A stretch of 64,000 nt of DNA from Porodaedalea pini (Eukaryota; Basidiomycota; Agaricomycetes; Hymenochaetales; Hymenochaetaceae). The notes under the pieces are model-generated. The model saw only the letters and a program-made list of their open reading frames with translations. It was not told where the DNA came from and searched no databases. The stretch lies in contig NBAY01000049.1 in NCBI GenBank assembly GCA_002794775.1, positions 1-64,000 of the forward strand. Reading direction: 5' to 3'. The number at the start of each line of letters is the position of its first letter. The stretch's first letter is position 1. This document shows, piece after piece, positions 18,501 to 29,182 of the stretch. The position numbers were made by a program, and so were the translations under genes.

Positions 18501-19609
18501 ATGGGTTAAAGCAGGCAGGACGACGCTGGTACATGGTTCTTTGCGACATGCTAAATGAACTTGGATTCACTCGCTCAGAGCTGAACCACGCCGTTTTCTA
18601 CCGTCACCATCCAAAAGGGGAAATCACTCTTCTGGCCGCACATGTCGACGACATCACTATTGTCTCATCCAAACCGCATCTCCTTGAGGAAACCAAAAAG
18701 CGCATCGCCAGCAAGCTTGAGATTGTCGACTCAGGACCTATAAACTGGCTTCTGGGAATAGAAATTACTCGTGATTGGAACACAGGAACCATCGCGATGT
18801 CACAAAGGTCTTACCTGGAGTCGATCATCGAGCGCTATGGCTTCAGAGATGCAAAAGCTCGTGCGGTACCCATGGACACAAATCACACTTACTTGTCAGA
18901 CCAGGGCCCTGCCACTCTAGAAGAAATTTGTGAAATGAATCGCAAACCCTATAGGCAGGCCCTTGGCACTCTACAATATGCCACCATCAATACACGTCCT
19001 GATATCCAGTACGCTGTCAACCAGCTTGCCCGATTCTGTGAAACCCCCAGACTCGTCCACTGGAATGGCATGAAGCAGATATTCCAGTACCTCATAGGCA
19101 CGCTGGACTGGAAACTCATCTTGGGATGTTCACCCGATGAAAGCTTTGTGGGTTACTCGGATGCTGATGGCATGAGCACAGAAGGTCACAGAGCTATCTC
19201 AGGATATGCATTCTTCCTAAACGGATCAGCAATATCCTGGAAGTCTAAGCGCCAAACTCGTGTCGCACTCTCCACCACTGAAGCCGAATACTATGCGCTG
19301 ACATATGCCACAAAGGAAGCACTTTGGATACGTTCATTTGCAATGGAGGTATTCAGTTTGAAACCATTTGCAGTACCTCTCCTCTCAGACAACCAAGGCG
19401 CAATCGCACTTGCAAAGGATGATAAATTCCAAGCGCGCACCAAACACATCGACATTGAATTCCACTTCATTTGTCAGGAGATCAAGGAAGGACACGTCAC
19501 GCTCTCTTTCTGTCCAACAGAAGATATGTTGGCAGACACGCTCACAAAAGCCCTTCCGTCTATGAAGGCCAAACACTTTGCTGCATCTTTTGGACTATCG
19601 CGTGTTTGA
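15591..19609 (+). pseudogene. Ty1/Copia Gag-Pol polyprotein, decayed
   Basis: Single plus-strand frame continuing from 2559. Domains in order: gag with CCHC knuckle CYKCGGKGHKSPQCP near 16114-16158; protease DSGAS near 16408; integrase zinc region with HKQLGH and CAVCM near 16815-16940; integrase core with LDVWGP, SDRGGEF and EHNGVAERVHG; RT with VTQGFTQ, DVKSAYLYG and LYGLKQAGRRWY, the catalytic motif being HVDD rather than the usual YVDD; RNase H with SDAD, STTEAEYYAL and ADTLTKALP. Domain order INT before RT is the Ty1/Copia hallmark. In-frame TGA codons at 16940, 17765 and 18431 disable it, each readable as a former CGA. A GAGGGGGAG polypurine tract follows the stop. Confidence 0.92.
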
Positions 19610-19616
19610 GGGGGAG

Positions 19617-19999
19617 TGTCGGAATCTCGCGTTATCAGGACTTGCTCTTACTCATTCTTGACTCATATGATGTGATCACTTTCTCTATTGTTCTCTGTAC
19701 TAATATTGCATGCTCATGACTTATTCTGATGTAACATGACCATCGCACCATATGACACCATCCTCTCTGTAGTCTATATAAACCCCAACTCCTGTAGCCG
19801 GATACTTCAGAGTGTTATACTGAAGTATCCGTAAGTAGTATTCTACTCTTCACTTCACAGTTGCTTACTTCTTTTGTACAGTGATCTCTGATCACTTAGG
19901 TATTTATCTTATACAGAGTGTTATACTGAAGTATCCTGATCTCTGATCACTTAGACGCTCTCTGGTTGTCTGTTGCTCACACTGCGCTTACCGCCTTGC
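19617..19999 (+). repeat. Copia 3' LTR, left part
   Basis: Starts TGTCGGAATCTCG just after the polypurine tract. It contains a TATATAAA box at about 19775-19782 and, 20-25 bp further, an 11-bp-stem hairpin. It is cut by element C at 19999 and continues after the duplicated CTTGC at 26294. The right end is not certain because the 5' LTR is absent for comparison; a CA-type end somewhere in 26300-26400 is likely. Confidence 0.65.
19800..19830 (+). repeat. Perfect 11-bp hairpin in Copia LTR
   Basis: GGATACTTCAG and CTGAAGTATCC flank a 9-nt loop. The right arm with its loop (CAGAGTGTTATACTGAAGTATCC type, 23 bp) is repeated directly at 19914-19936, and TGATCTCTGATCACTTAG is repeated at 19882-19899 and 19937-19954. 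The hairpin lies where transcription from the TATA box should start. Confidence 0.8.
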
Positions 20000-20438
20000 T
20001 GTTAGAACTCGAACTTCCCCTTTTCTTTATTTTCCCTTTTCCTTTTCCTTTTCTTTTAATCGCTCCTTTTCATTATATTTAATCATCTTTTCAATCAATT
20101 TCCACACTCCTTTCACATGACCTTCATTCGTTCCATTCTGCTCCCTTTTATGTAATCATAGACAAAGGGGCAACCGGTTCTCACAAGGTGATCACTGTAT
20201 ATAAGGAAGAGGAATCGCGTCTGAACACCTGTTCTGCTTTTCCTCTTACCTCTGTGACGACCTAGGTGAGACCGCGTCCCCCTCCTGTAGTAGAGTACAT
20301 TGTATTAATCCTCTTACCTCCGTGACGACCTAGCCTGAGTAAGTGTGTCCCGAGTCTACGCTCGAGTATAGCACGTCCCAGACGACAGTCAGCCGAGGCC
20401 TGCCCAGTCCGAGTCGTCTCCCGGACTCCCGCCTAACA
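20000..20438 (+). repeat. 5' LTR of element C
   Basis: 439 bp, TGTTAGAACTCG to CCCGCCTAACA. TATATAA at 20198-20204, predicted RNA start GTTCTGCTTTT at 20231-20241, twin CTCTTACCTC repeats after it. Confidence 0.95.
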
Positions 20439-20439
20439 T

Positions 20440-20450
20440 AAAAGCAGAAC
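20440..20450 (+). other. Self-primer binding site of element C
   Basis: AAAAGCAGAAC one base after the LTR, exact complement of 20231-20241. Base pairing stops at exactly 11 bp on both sides, as in A and B. Confidence 0.8.
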
Positions 20451-21155
20451 CTCACCCAGGCTCATCCCCAGCGTACGTCGTCGCTGTCGACTCGCCTTCA
20501 CTCGGTCTAGAGGAGCACCCCCCTCGATGGACTTGACGTGTAAACCCTCTGAACGACAACCCTCAACCCTGCCTGGGCGTTTTTGAACGTTCGTGTATTA
20601 AGCAATCGGGAAACCCTCTCCCACCCTGGCCCTCCATCTTTCTCTTTGGTGGAGGAACCATCTGACCTGGACGTGGGTAACACACCGTATACAGTCATCA
20701 ACGTCATTATCGATTGTAATCTCGGCCGCCTCCTTCCGTTTGGTCATCAAATTTGCCGACGAACCTGTCCTTCGCCAGCGTAATATTCATCCGAACAACC
20801 AGCTCCTCCCCGTTCCCCCTCCGGTCTAGTCAACATAGATCTTACCGAGGAACAGCAGCGGGCTCTCCCTCATTCGTCGCGCTACGACACCGAACGACAG
20901 TCGTACGTAGCCGACGATAGAAACCACGTCACCCATAACCTCTGGTGGAGTGACATTAGACACACCTGGTACTCAACTGACCCATCAGGTGAAAGAACTC
21001 GGTGGGCACCGCAAACCCCTCGCACCCCGTTGTCCCCTACCGTTTCGACATCATCAGTCATCCTTCCCAGTGAACCAGGAGGATACCGAACGCCCTGCAG
21101 AGACTCGTCACCGCCGACGCCCCCTGAACGCCTAACGCACACGCCCGTACCAGTG
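20451..21155 (+). other. Leader of element C with conserved upstream frames
   Basis: An ATG-less frame from 20602 to TAG at 20827 (about 75 codons) and an overlapping -1 frame that opens at 20784 and runs into gag. The second reads VNIDLTEEQQ, RYDTERQSYVADDRNHVTH, NLWWSDIRHTWY and SPPTPPE. Both match the leaders of A and B at the protein level. Confidence 0.5.
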
Positions 21156-22223
21156 ATGTCGGAGGGCTTTACCCAAAGGCAGCAACAGGAGATCACGGCA
21201 ATCGTAGCGGCCGCCTTCACCCGTGCGGCAACGAGTGCCCCTGCAGCCCAAGCCCCAGCCCCCTCAATTGACGTCGCCCGGCCACGCGAATTCGCTGGTG
21301 GTGATGACTACCTTGACTTCAAGCACGAAGTCCTACTCTTTGTCTCGGCGAACCCCATGAGGTACCCCTCATCGTCGAGCAAAATCTATGTCGCCCTCTC
21401 TTACCTCAAGGGTGGCAACGCATCAACGTGGGCGCAAAACTACGTCCAGGAATTCACGACAAGTGGCGTCGTGAGCTTCACGGATGACTGGACCAAGTTT
21501 CAAGAATGACTGGATGCCTCCTTCGACGACCCGAACAGGAAGGAGAAGGCATTGAAGAAGTTCCGAGACAAGGTCCAGAAGGATCTATCTGCCGACGAGT
21601 TCTTCCAGGATCTCGATGTGATCATCAAGGCAGCGGAGCTGAAAGACGACAGCGTCATCTGCGACCACCTGAAGCGCACTATGAACATCGAGGTGGTCCG
21701 CGGTGTGTTGAGGTCGACGCCTGTGCCGACAACGTACGAAGCGTGGAAGAAGAAAGCTGTCGAGATCGATCAGGGCGAACAACAGATTCGCGCAATCCAA
21801 CAAGGCAGGACGTTACCATTTACACCCCGCCCGACGCCCCAACAAGGGCCTCCTGCACGCCGACAGATAGCAGCCCCACACATTGACAAGCGTGACGCGA
21901 CTGGCATCACCTTTGGAGGCGCTGGTCAACCGATGGACGTCTCGATGAACGAGGCGCAACGACGACGTGTGTGCTGGATCTGCGGTGGGCTGGGTCACTT
22001 TAAGGACAAGTGCCCGCAGGCGAAACCGATCATCCAGCGCATGCTGGAACTGATGGCGCCAGGTGAACGTCGCGTCCTCGCCAACAAGCTCGGGGCGATG
22101 AAGGAATCGGCCTTCGAGGAAGTCGTAGACACTCGGAGGTCGACTGTAGAGGACTATGTGGAAGAGGAAGGCAATGACGAAGAGGTCGTCGACTCGCAGG
22201 ATTTTGCGAGTGGTCAGGCGTAG
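21156..22223 (+). pseudogene. Gag of element C with one nonsense codon
   Basis: Starts MSEGFTQRQQQ and would be 355 residues, the same length as Gag B. It has the same capsid start (IDVARPREFAGGDDYLDFK) and CCHC knuckle (CWICGGLGHFKDKCP). TGA at 21507-21509 replaces the arginine codon of the FQERLDASF context. Otherwise intact. Confidence 0.93.
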
Positions 22224-22241
22224 CCATCGGGGCGACTGACC
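22199..22241 (+). promoter_or_regulatory. -1 frameshift region of element C
   Basis: The heptamer is GGATTTT here (22199-22205), a G-to-A change from GGGTTTT of A and B, which should weaken slippage. The stem arms GGTCAG (22212-22217) and CTGACC (22236-22241) are intact. Confidence 0.6.
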
Positions 22242-25200
22242 GAGAAGAACAAGGGACTTCAAATCCGGATTCGTTAAAATATAACCAACCGTCTGTACAA
22301 TACGTAGATGCCAACGACATCGATGGTTTTCCCAGTTACGAAGTCCCCACCAGTGTGAATAAAGATGAGGAGTACGAGCAGCTGTTCATGAGAGGAACTG
22401 GCGGACGCCAGCTGGACCTTCTCCTGAACGTCGGACACAGCGTAGCGGGCGAAGTGAGAGAGGTAGATGCGCATGCCCTTGTAGACTCAGGGTGTACAGG
22501 ATCGTGCATTGATGTGAGGTTCGTCGAACGGTATGGGTTGGAGACAAAGTGTTACGTCAGACCCCTTGCAGTCCTCAACGCCGATGGCACGCACAATGAG
22601 GCTGGGTTGATCAAAGAATATGTCAACGTTGAGCTCATGATTGGCCACCACAAGGAAAGGATGGTCCTTGCAGTGACGTCCCTAGCGTCGTCAAACATAT
22701 TCCTGGGGTACGACTGGCTTCGACATCACAACCCAGAGGTCGACTGGAAGACGGGTTTGATCGAATTCACTCACTGTCCAGAGGAATGTGTGATAGAGAG
22801 GGAGCCAGTGGAGGACCTGGACAAGGTGAAGAAGGTGGTGGAACAGATGAGGAGGGTGAGTGAGATGCGAATGGACAAGGCGTCCTGGCCCGCATACCTC
22901 AATGACTACGCCGACGTTTTCAGTGAAAAAGGCTTTGAAAAGCTGCCGGAACATCGACCCTGGGATCACATCATCGACTTAAAACCCGACTTCAAACCTA
23001 GCGATTGCAAGATCTATCCACTCACGCCAACTGAGCAACAATCGCTAAAGGACTTCCTTGACGAGAACTTGAAGTCTGGTCATATCAGAAGGTCGATATC
23101 ACCCATGGCGTCGCCCTTCTTCTTCATCAAGAAGGCTGACAAATTGCTACGCCCGATCCAGGATTATCGAAAGCTCAATGATGGTACAATCAAGAACAAG
23201 TATCCCCTCCCTCTCATCGATGAACTCGTCGACAAGGTCAAGAAAGCGAAGTACATCACTAAGCTGGACCTTCGCTGGGGGTACTACAATATCCGGATCC
23301 ACGAGGGTGACGAATGGAAGGCAGCGTTTCGCACGAACATGGGCCTCTTCGAACCGATGGTCATGTTCTTTGGCCTTTGCAATGCGCCAGCCACATTCCA
23401 GGCTTTTGTCAACCACATCTTCAAGGACCCGATCTACGCTAACCTGATCATCGTATACCTCGACGACATCCTGATCCTCTCAGAAACCATTGAGGAGCAT
23501 ATCGACACGTCAAGGCGCGTACTCCAGATCCTCCGAGAAAATGGCCTGTACCTGAAGCCGGAGAAGTGCGAATTCGATGCCAAAGTCGTCAAGTACCTCG
23601 GTCACATCATTGGCAACGGCGAGATCAGGGCTGACCCGGCGAAGACGGAGGCGATTGTGAACTGGCCTATCCCACGAAACCTCAAGGAGCTGCAACAGTT
23701 CCTTGGCATGGGAAACTGGCTGAGACGGTTTATTAAGGACTACAGCAAGGTGATCCGACCATTGACGTCGTTAACAGGCAAGAAAGACTGGGTATGGGAG
23801 ACCGAACAGCAGGAAGCGTTCGAGGAGCTGAGACGACGTCTTTGCTCACCTCCAGTCCTAGCCATCGCCAATGACGAGGGCCCTTTCCGCATAGAGGCGG
23901 ACTCGTCAAACTTTGCACTCGGTGGCGTGTTGTTGCAGAAGCAGGAAGGAAAGTGGAGGGTGATCGCCTACAGGTCAGAGGCACTCGAACCAGCGGAACA
24001 AAACTACGAGATCTATGACAAGGAGATGCTCGCGATCATTTCGGCGCTCAAGGAGTGGCGACAATACCTCCTCGGCACTCGCCACAAGATCGAAATCTGG
24101 TCCGACCACGCCAACCTTACCTACTTCAGATCAGCACAGAAGCTGAGCTATCGTCAAGCTTGTTGGCGGACCGAACTTGAAGAATTCGACTTCCACCTCA
24201 AACACAAGTCGGGGAAGACGATGGGCAAGGCCGACCTGCTGTCGCACATGGCGGGCTACGATCAGGGCAAGGATGACAACGACGGCATCATGTTCATCAA
24301 GGACAAGTGGCTGAACCGTGGAGTGGTGCGGACGTCGCGCGATGAGGTGGTAGGACGAGTGGTTGAAGCGCAGAAAGCGCAGGGCGAGTCGGAAAGGCCG
24401 ACAGGTATAATAGAGGTTGACGGGTTATGGCGGATGAAAGGCAAGGTGTATGTGCCATCGACGGTGAAGGAAGCCGTGTTGCGGGAGTGTCACGACTCGG
24501 TGTTGGCTGGTCATCCGGGAGCGTCGAAGACAATGGAGCTTGTTCATCATGATTTCTGGTGGGCATCGATGTTCTCCGACGTCTGAACATACGTCCGAGG
24601 ATGCGACCGTTGTCAACAAACGAAAGCCTTAAGAGCATCAAGGTCGAGACCACTCCATCCAAATGCTGTCCCTGAAGGCCCTTGGGAAATCGTCACGGTC
24701 GACCTAATTGGAGAACTCCCAGACTCCAAAGGACACAACGCGATCTGCGTCTTTGTGGACAGGTTCTCGAAGCAGATGCATGTGATCCCAACAACGACAA
24801 GGTTGTCGGCGGAAGGCATGGCTCAACTGTACTGCGACCACGTCTTCCGCCTCCACGGCTTGCCGAAGAAGATCATCCATGACCGAGGCACGCAGTTCGA
24901 CGCGTTGATGATGAAGGAGCTGTACAAACTCCTACACATCGAAGGCAACCCGTCAACGGCGTATCACCCACAGACAGATGGTCAGACGGAACACGTTAAC
25001 CAAGAGCTTGAACAGTATCTTAGGCTCTTCGTGAACCATCGGCAATCGGACTGGAAGGACTGGCTCCCCCTCGCGGAGTTCGCGTACAATAACTGTGAGC
25101 ATTCGGCAATGAAGATGTCCCCTTTCTATGCAAACACAGGACGTCACCCCTTGAGCTTTGACATGACACGAACCTCGTCTGCCAACATGTCGGCAGAAGA

Positions 25201-25849
25201 ATTCGCAAAGCATATAAAGGAGACTCATCGTGTCGCAAAAGACAACCTGGTCAAGGCGGCGGACGACATGAAACGCTACCATGACCGGACAGCAGGGATT
25301 TCGGTTGAGTACAAAGCCGGAGACAAGGCTTTCCTTGATGGACGAAACATCAGCACAGATTCGCCTACAAAGAAACTCGCTGACAAATGGTACGGGCCCT
25401 TCGAAATCGTCAACAAGGTGGGAGCAAGTGCGTACAAGCTCAAGCTCCCAAAGCGATGGAAAAAGGTCCACCCAGTCTTCAATGAGGCCCTGCTAAAGCC
25501 TGCCGTCGAACCGTCCTTCAAGAGCCAAAAACAACCAGCACCGCCGCCACCGGACATCGTCGACAACAAGGAGGAGTACGAGATCGAGGAGGTTCTAGAC
25601 TCACGTCTGCACCAAGGGAAACTACAGTACCTTGTCAAGTGGGTTGGATACAACGAACCGACTTGGCAGCCTGAGATGGACTTCGGCGAGAACACAAAGG
25701 AGGCGATCGCTGAGTTCTATCGAAAACACCCTGGCGCTCCTCAAAAACTCGACATCCCTCGCCAACGACTCCACCCACTCTTCATTGACACCGAGCCAGA
25801 CGACCACGATCTTGGCTGGTCGGGACGCCCAGCCTTGAAGGGGGGGTAA
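22206..25849 (+). pseudogene. Pol of element C with one nonsense codon
   Basis: Same domain series as Pol B: protease DSG, RT YLDD, RNase H, integrase zinc finger and DDE core, chromodomain (EEYEIEEVLDSR...YLVKWVGYNEPTWQPE). The frame is continuous to TAA at 25847-25849 apart from TGA at 24584-24586, in the integrase zinc-finger region, at the same codon that is TGA at 7548 in element A; Pol B has CGA there. The frame has no ATG before the protease and is open back to the frameshift region. The stop abuts the 3' LTR. Confidence 0.93.
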
Positions 25850-26288
25850 TGTTAGAACTCGAACTTCCCCTTTTCTTTATTTTCCCTTTTCCTTTTCCTT
25901 TTCTTTTAATCGCTCCTTTTCATTATATTTAATCATCTTTTCAATCAATTTCCACACTCCTTTCACATGACCTTCATTCGTTCCATTCCACTCCCTTTTA
26001 TGTAATCATAGACAAAGGGGCAACCGGTTCTCACAAGGTGATCACTGTATATAAGGAAGAGGAATCGCGTCTGAACACCTGTTCTGCTTTTCCTCTTACC
26101 TCTGTGACGACCTAGGTGAGACCGCGTCCCCCTCCTGTAGTAGAGTACATTGTATTAATCCTCTTACCTCCGTGACGACCTAGCCTGAGTAAGTGTGTCC
26201 CGAGTCTACGCTCGAGTATAGCACGTCCCAGACGACAGTCAGCCGAGGCCTGCCCAGTCCGAGTCGTCTTCCGGACTCCCGCCTAACA
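25850..26288 (+). repeat. 3' LTR of element C
   Basis: 439 bp, preceded by an AAGGGGGGG polypurine tract and followed by CTTGC. At one site the 5' LTR reads TTCTGCTCC and the 3' LTR TTCCACTCC, as if one ancestral CpG decayed on opposite strands. Confidence 0.95.
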
Positions 26289-26293
26289 CTTGC

Positions 26294-27299
26294 CACTCTT
26301 ACAGAGTACCTTGTGGTTATTACCCCTGCTGTATCTCTGATATCATGTATTATTAATTTTCTATGTAGAGTATTCTAGAATAGTCTATTATTTACTGCTG
26401 TCAATAAGTATTACACACATTATTTTATTAGCATGAGCTATGTGGTAGAAGTGAGCAAGTTCAAGATGAGCTGCATAAGACATGACACGGAAAGGGATGT
26501 GACATAAGTGTGACGCTTCAAAAAAGCGCTACACAACTTTCCTGAATTTCTACACAACTCAATTTCTATCCATTTGACATGAAATTTTGCAGACACATTC
26601 AATATACTGCTTAAAAAATGATATTGTTTTTTGTTCCAGCTAAAATGCAGGTTTTATGAATGAATAGAGCCAACAACATTCTGAACCACTCAATTCTAGT
26701 ACCTTCTCACACCCATTTTACCCATAACTTTCTCAAATTCAAACCATTTTTCACGGTTTTTTTTTCTAAATAGCATAATTATATGAGTAGACTGTTTTTA
26801 TGCATTAATTTGAGCTGAGGAATATGTTGTTGAGCCAAATTAAATGGGGTGTCTCAAGGAGTGGGGGTGTTTCAAGGACCGGTCCATGACGGTATATGTA
26901 AACTTGAACTAGGTGTTTAATTCTGTACTGTAAAAAAACAGGTGTAAAATGATAAGAAAAAGCGTGAAAGCGAGAACCGGCTTTAATAATGAATTCAAAA
27001 ATCAGCTGCCTAGACAAATTTCTGCAAATAAATTAAATCTACGTAACTGAGCTACGGTCATCGGCACATTTGTTTCTTATACTATCTGGCCCTCAATTCG
27101 TCTAGATCAGAATTTATCAGTTAAGTATATTTATACCTACTCCAAGCTGGGGTAACAAAGCCTGAAATGCAGTGAGTACTGGCGTAACACCATTATATAC
27201 ACATTTCTTTCGCAAATGGGTTGACTCTTCGCAGGCTAAATCGATTTACACTGAGGTGCATTAATATTGTTGTTCTGCAGGGATAATACTACACGTGTC
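26294..27299. other. Copia LTR remnant and AT-rich intergenic DNA
   Basis: The first 50-110 bp continue the Copia 3' LTR. The remainder is AT-rich with short A/T runs and no convincing frame. It marks the border between the transposon stack and the gene-rich part. Confidence 0.5.
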
Positions 27300-28865
27300 T
27301 CATGCAATTGGTATAGCCTCGATGATAGAATCGGCGGATCGCATTGCATGCACTCTAGTGACCAAGAGTCCAGCCTCCTTCACCAATCGAACCAGTTCTC
27401 CTTCTGTGCGCGTCATTCCATTGTTGAGTGCAAGGAGCTGCATACTGGTTGTTCGGACAAAACGCGAGCTTGTTGGCTGAAGAAGCATTTCACACAGTAA
27501 GAGCTTGGGAGAGCCTGTGGTGGAAGGTCCAGCTAGCATGGCTGCGCGGACGTTGCGCAGGATGGCAATGACTTGCTCATCCGTCCAGTCGTGCAGGACG
27601 TGTCGAATGAGATACGTCGGCTGGCCCTGTGGAATTCCTGTCGCCTCCAAAGTTGATGCAAGGAAATCTCCGGAAATGAAAGAGACTCGGGCCTGAGCGG
27701 CAAGCGTCTGCGAGCTCCAAACCTAGAGCTCACAGATGAGCATATGCCACGGAAGTTTGAGTGATGCACATATAATTACCTTCTTTGCATTCTCGACTGT
27801 TTCAGGTATATCAAAGATGACAAATTTCGGGGTGCTCTCGGAGTAAGCCTTCAGCAAGGCCATTTCCAAAGAGCCGATTCCGCCTCCGATGTCGACAACC
27901 GGGGAAATTAGCTTACTCCACTCAAAGTCTGATAGACTCGTTAAAGACATGCAATTGTCAATGCGGGATCTAGTAACGATGCAGCTCACCAACTACGACG
28001 TTTCCATTTGCCATGCCATGAAGCTGTTGCATTGCTTTCCCCATACGTTTCCCACGCCAGGCCTGTTCTGGATTGGCCATCCATTCAAAAACGGGTCCCT
28101 GAAAATTGAAAGCCAAGTTGACTGCAGGGGTTCTTTTCTTTGTTCCCTGCTCCGAAACCTTGCCATCCACAGCGCCAGACGTTGCAGCCTCAAGCAAATA
28201 CGACGTAGATTTAAAGCCCTCGTCACATCTGCTCAGCTCATATCTTCAGAGACCGAGGAATAATTTCGATTTTTTACACGTACATAAATCCAATCGCTTC
28301 CTTTAATGTCTCGTTGTGACCAGAACGAAGGACATAAGACATCGCGTTGTTTTTATATGATTGAGCCCCGAAGTTGTCGACTCCCTCGAAATAGCCGTGT
28401 GCAAGTAAACAATTCATAGTAATATCTACGCAGAGTCAGCTGCGCCTCTAAACTCGCATAACGTTTTTGCTACTCACGCAAGTAGTGAATATCGACGCCT
28501 GTGCTCTTGCTAATCTCAGAAAGCGACATAGTATCATCCCCTATGATATCTGCAACACCCAGTTCCGTAATGAAACAGAGAGCGGAACTTTCTTGGCATG
28601 ATTCTGTTTAATAGCCGCACAAACTTATAAATGTTTTTGATGTGAATTTAAGAGAGAATGACGCACCGGCAAGAACGACAGTATATTCAAGTGGGCCCAT
28701 AATGTCCCGCCTCAGTTCGTCGCAGAGCTGCACGATGCGATTCCTTTTATCATATGCATCTTTTGAAGTAGCTGATATATTCTCGGACTCCGAGTCAGGC
28801 TGATAGACAGACTTTACCAGCTCCAAAAGTCGTTCCGCTAGCGCGACGGGTGATTGGGAAGACAT
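27300..28865 (-). CDS. SAM-dependent O-methyltransferase (plant/fungal type 2 family)
   Basis: Predicted 425-residue enzyme transferring a methyl group from S-adenosylmethionine to a hydroxyl of a small molecule; substrate unknown. Six exons: 28865-28667, 28603-28478, 28425-28284, 28228-27990, 27928-27780, 27722-27300, all with GT..AG introns and in-frame joins. An N-terminal winged-helix dimerisation part has ELGVADII and STGVDIHYLR; SAM motif I is VVDIGGGIGSLEMALL, followed by FVIFDIPETVENAK; the catalytic-histidine region reads RHVLHDWTDEQ; the C-terminal part includes LLLCEMLL and EAGL. Length and motif order fit the family. Such enzymes often serve secondary metabolism, but no biosynthetic cluster is seen around it. 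Confidence 0.9.
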
Positions 28866-29182
28866 TGCTGGAGGCCAGATTTGTAGGGAAACCGGGTAAG
28901 ATGCATCGGATATGCGCTTTGACTCTTATATATATTTTGCAGGTGTCTAATCTTGATGAGGGCGTGTGATAGTAACAAGGCACAGGCAGAGATCATGCAT
29001 CTGTTGCGCTAAGCCCGATTTGCTTTTCTTAGTCGGAAAAGAACGAGTTCACGAGTTATCTCCATGTTTCCTATGTCGTAGTTCGGAAAATTTTAAATCG
29101 GGAATGCTGCAATACGAAATGCATATAAGGAACATTGTGGTCTGTTGAGACCTAATAAATATATACGTTTACATGCTTGAAT

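Larger units (their letters stand above)
20000..26288 (+). mobile_element. Chromovirus C, full-length but disabled
   Basis: 6.29-kb element with 439-bp LTRs and a perfect target duplication CTTGC (19995-19999 and 26289-26293), inserted in the Copia 3' LTR. The LTRs differ by about three bases by eye, all at former CpG sites. PBS, leader, gag, frameshift region and pol are present, but gag has one TGA (21507) and pol one TGA (24584), each from CGA. The relation to B is close: Pol reads nearly residue for residue the same. Confidence 0.95.

Noticed and set aside
20583..20783. Alternative leader frame in element C reading NVRVLSN...
   Set aside because: It looks protein-like in C but is broken in A, whereas the neighbouring frame is conserved in A, B and C.
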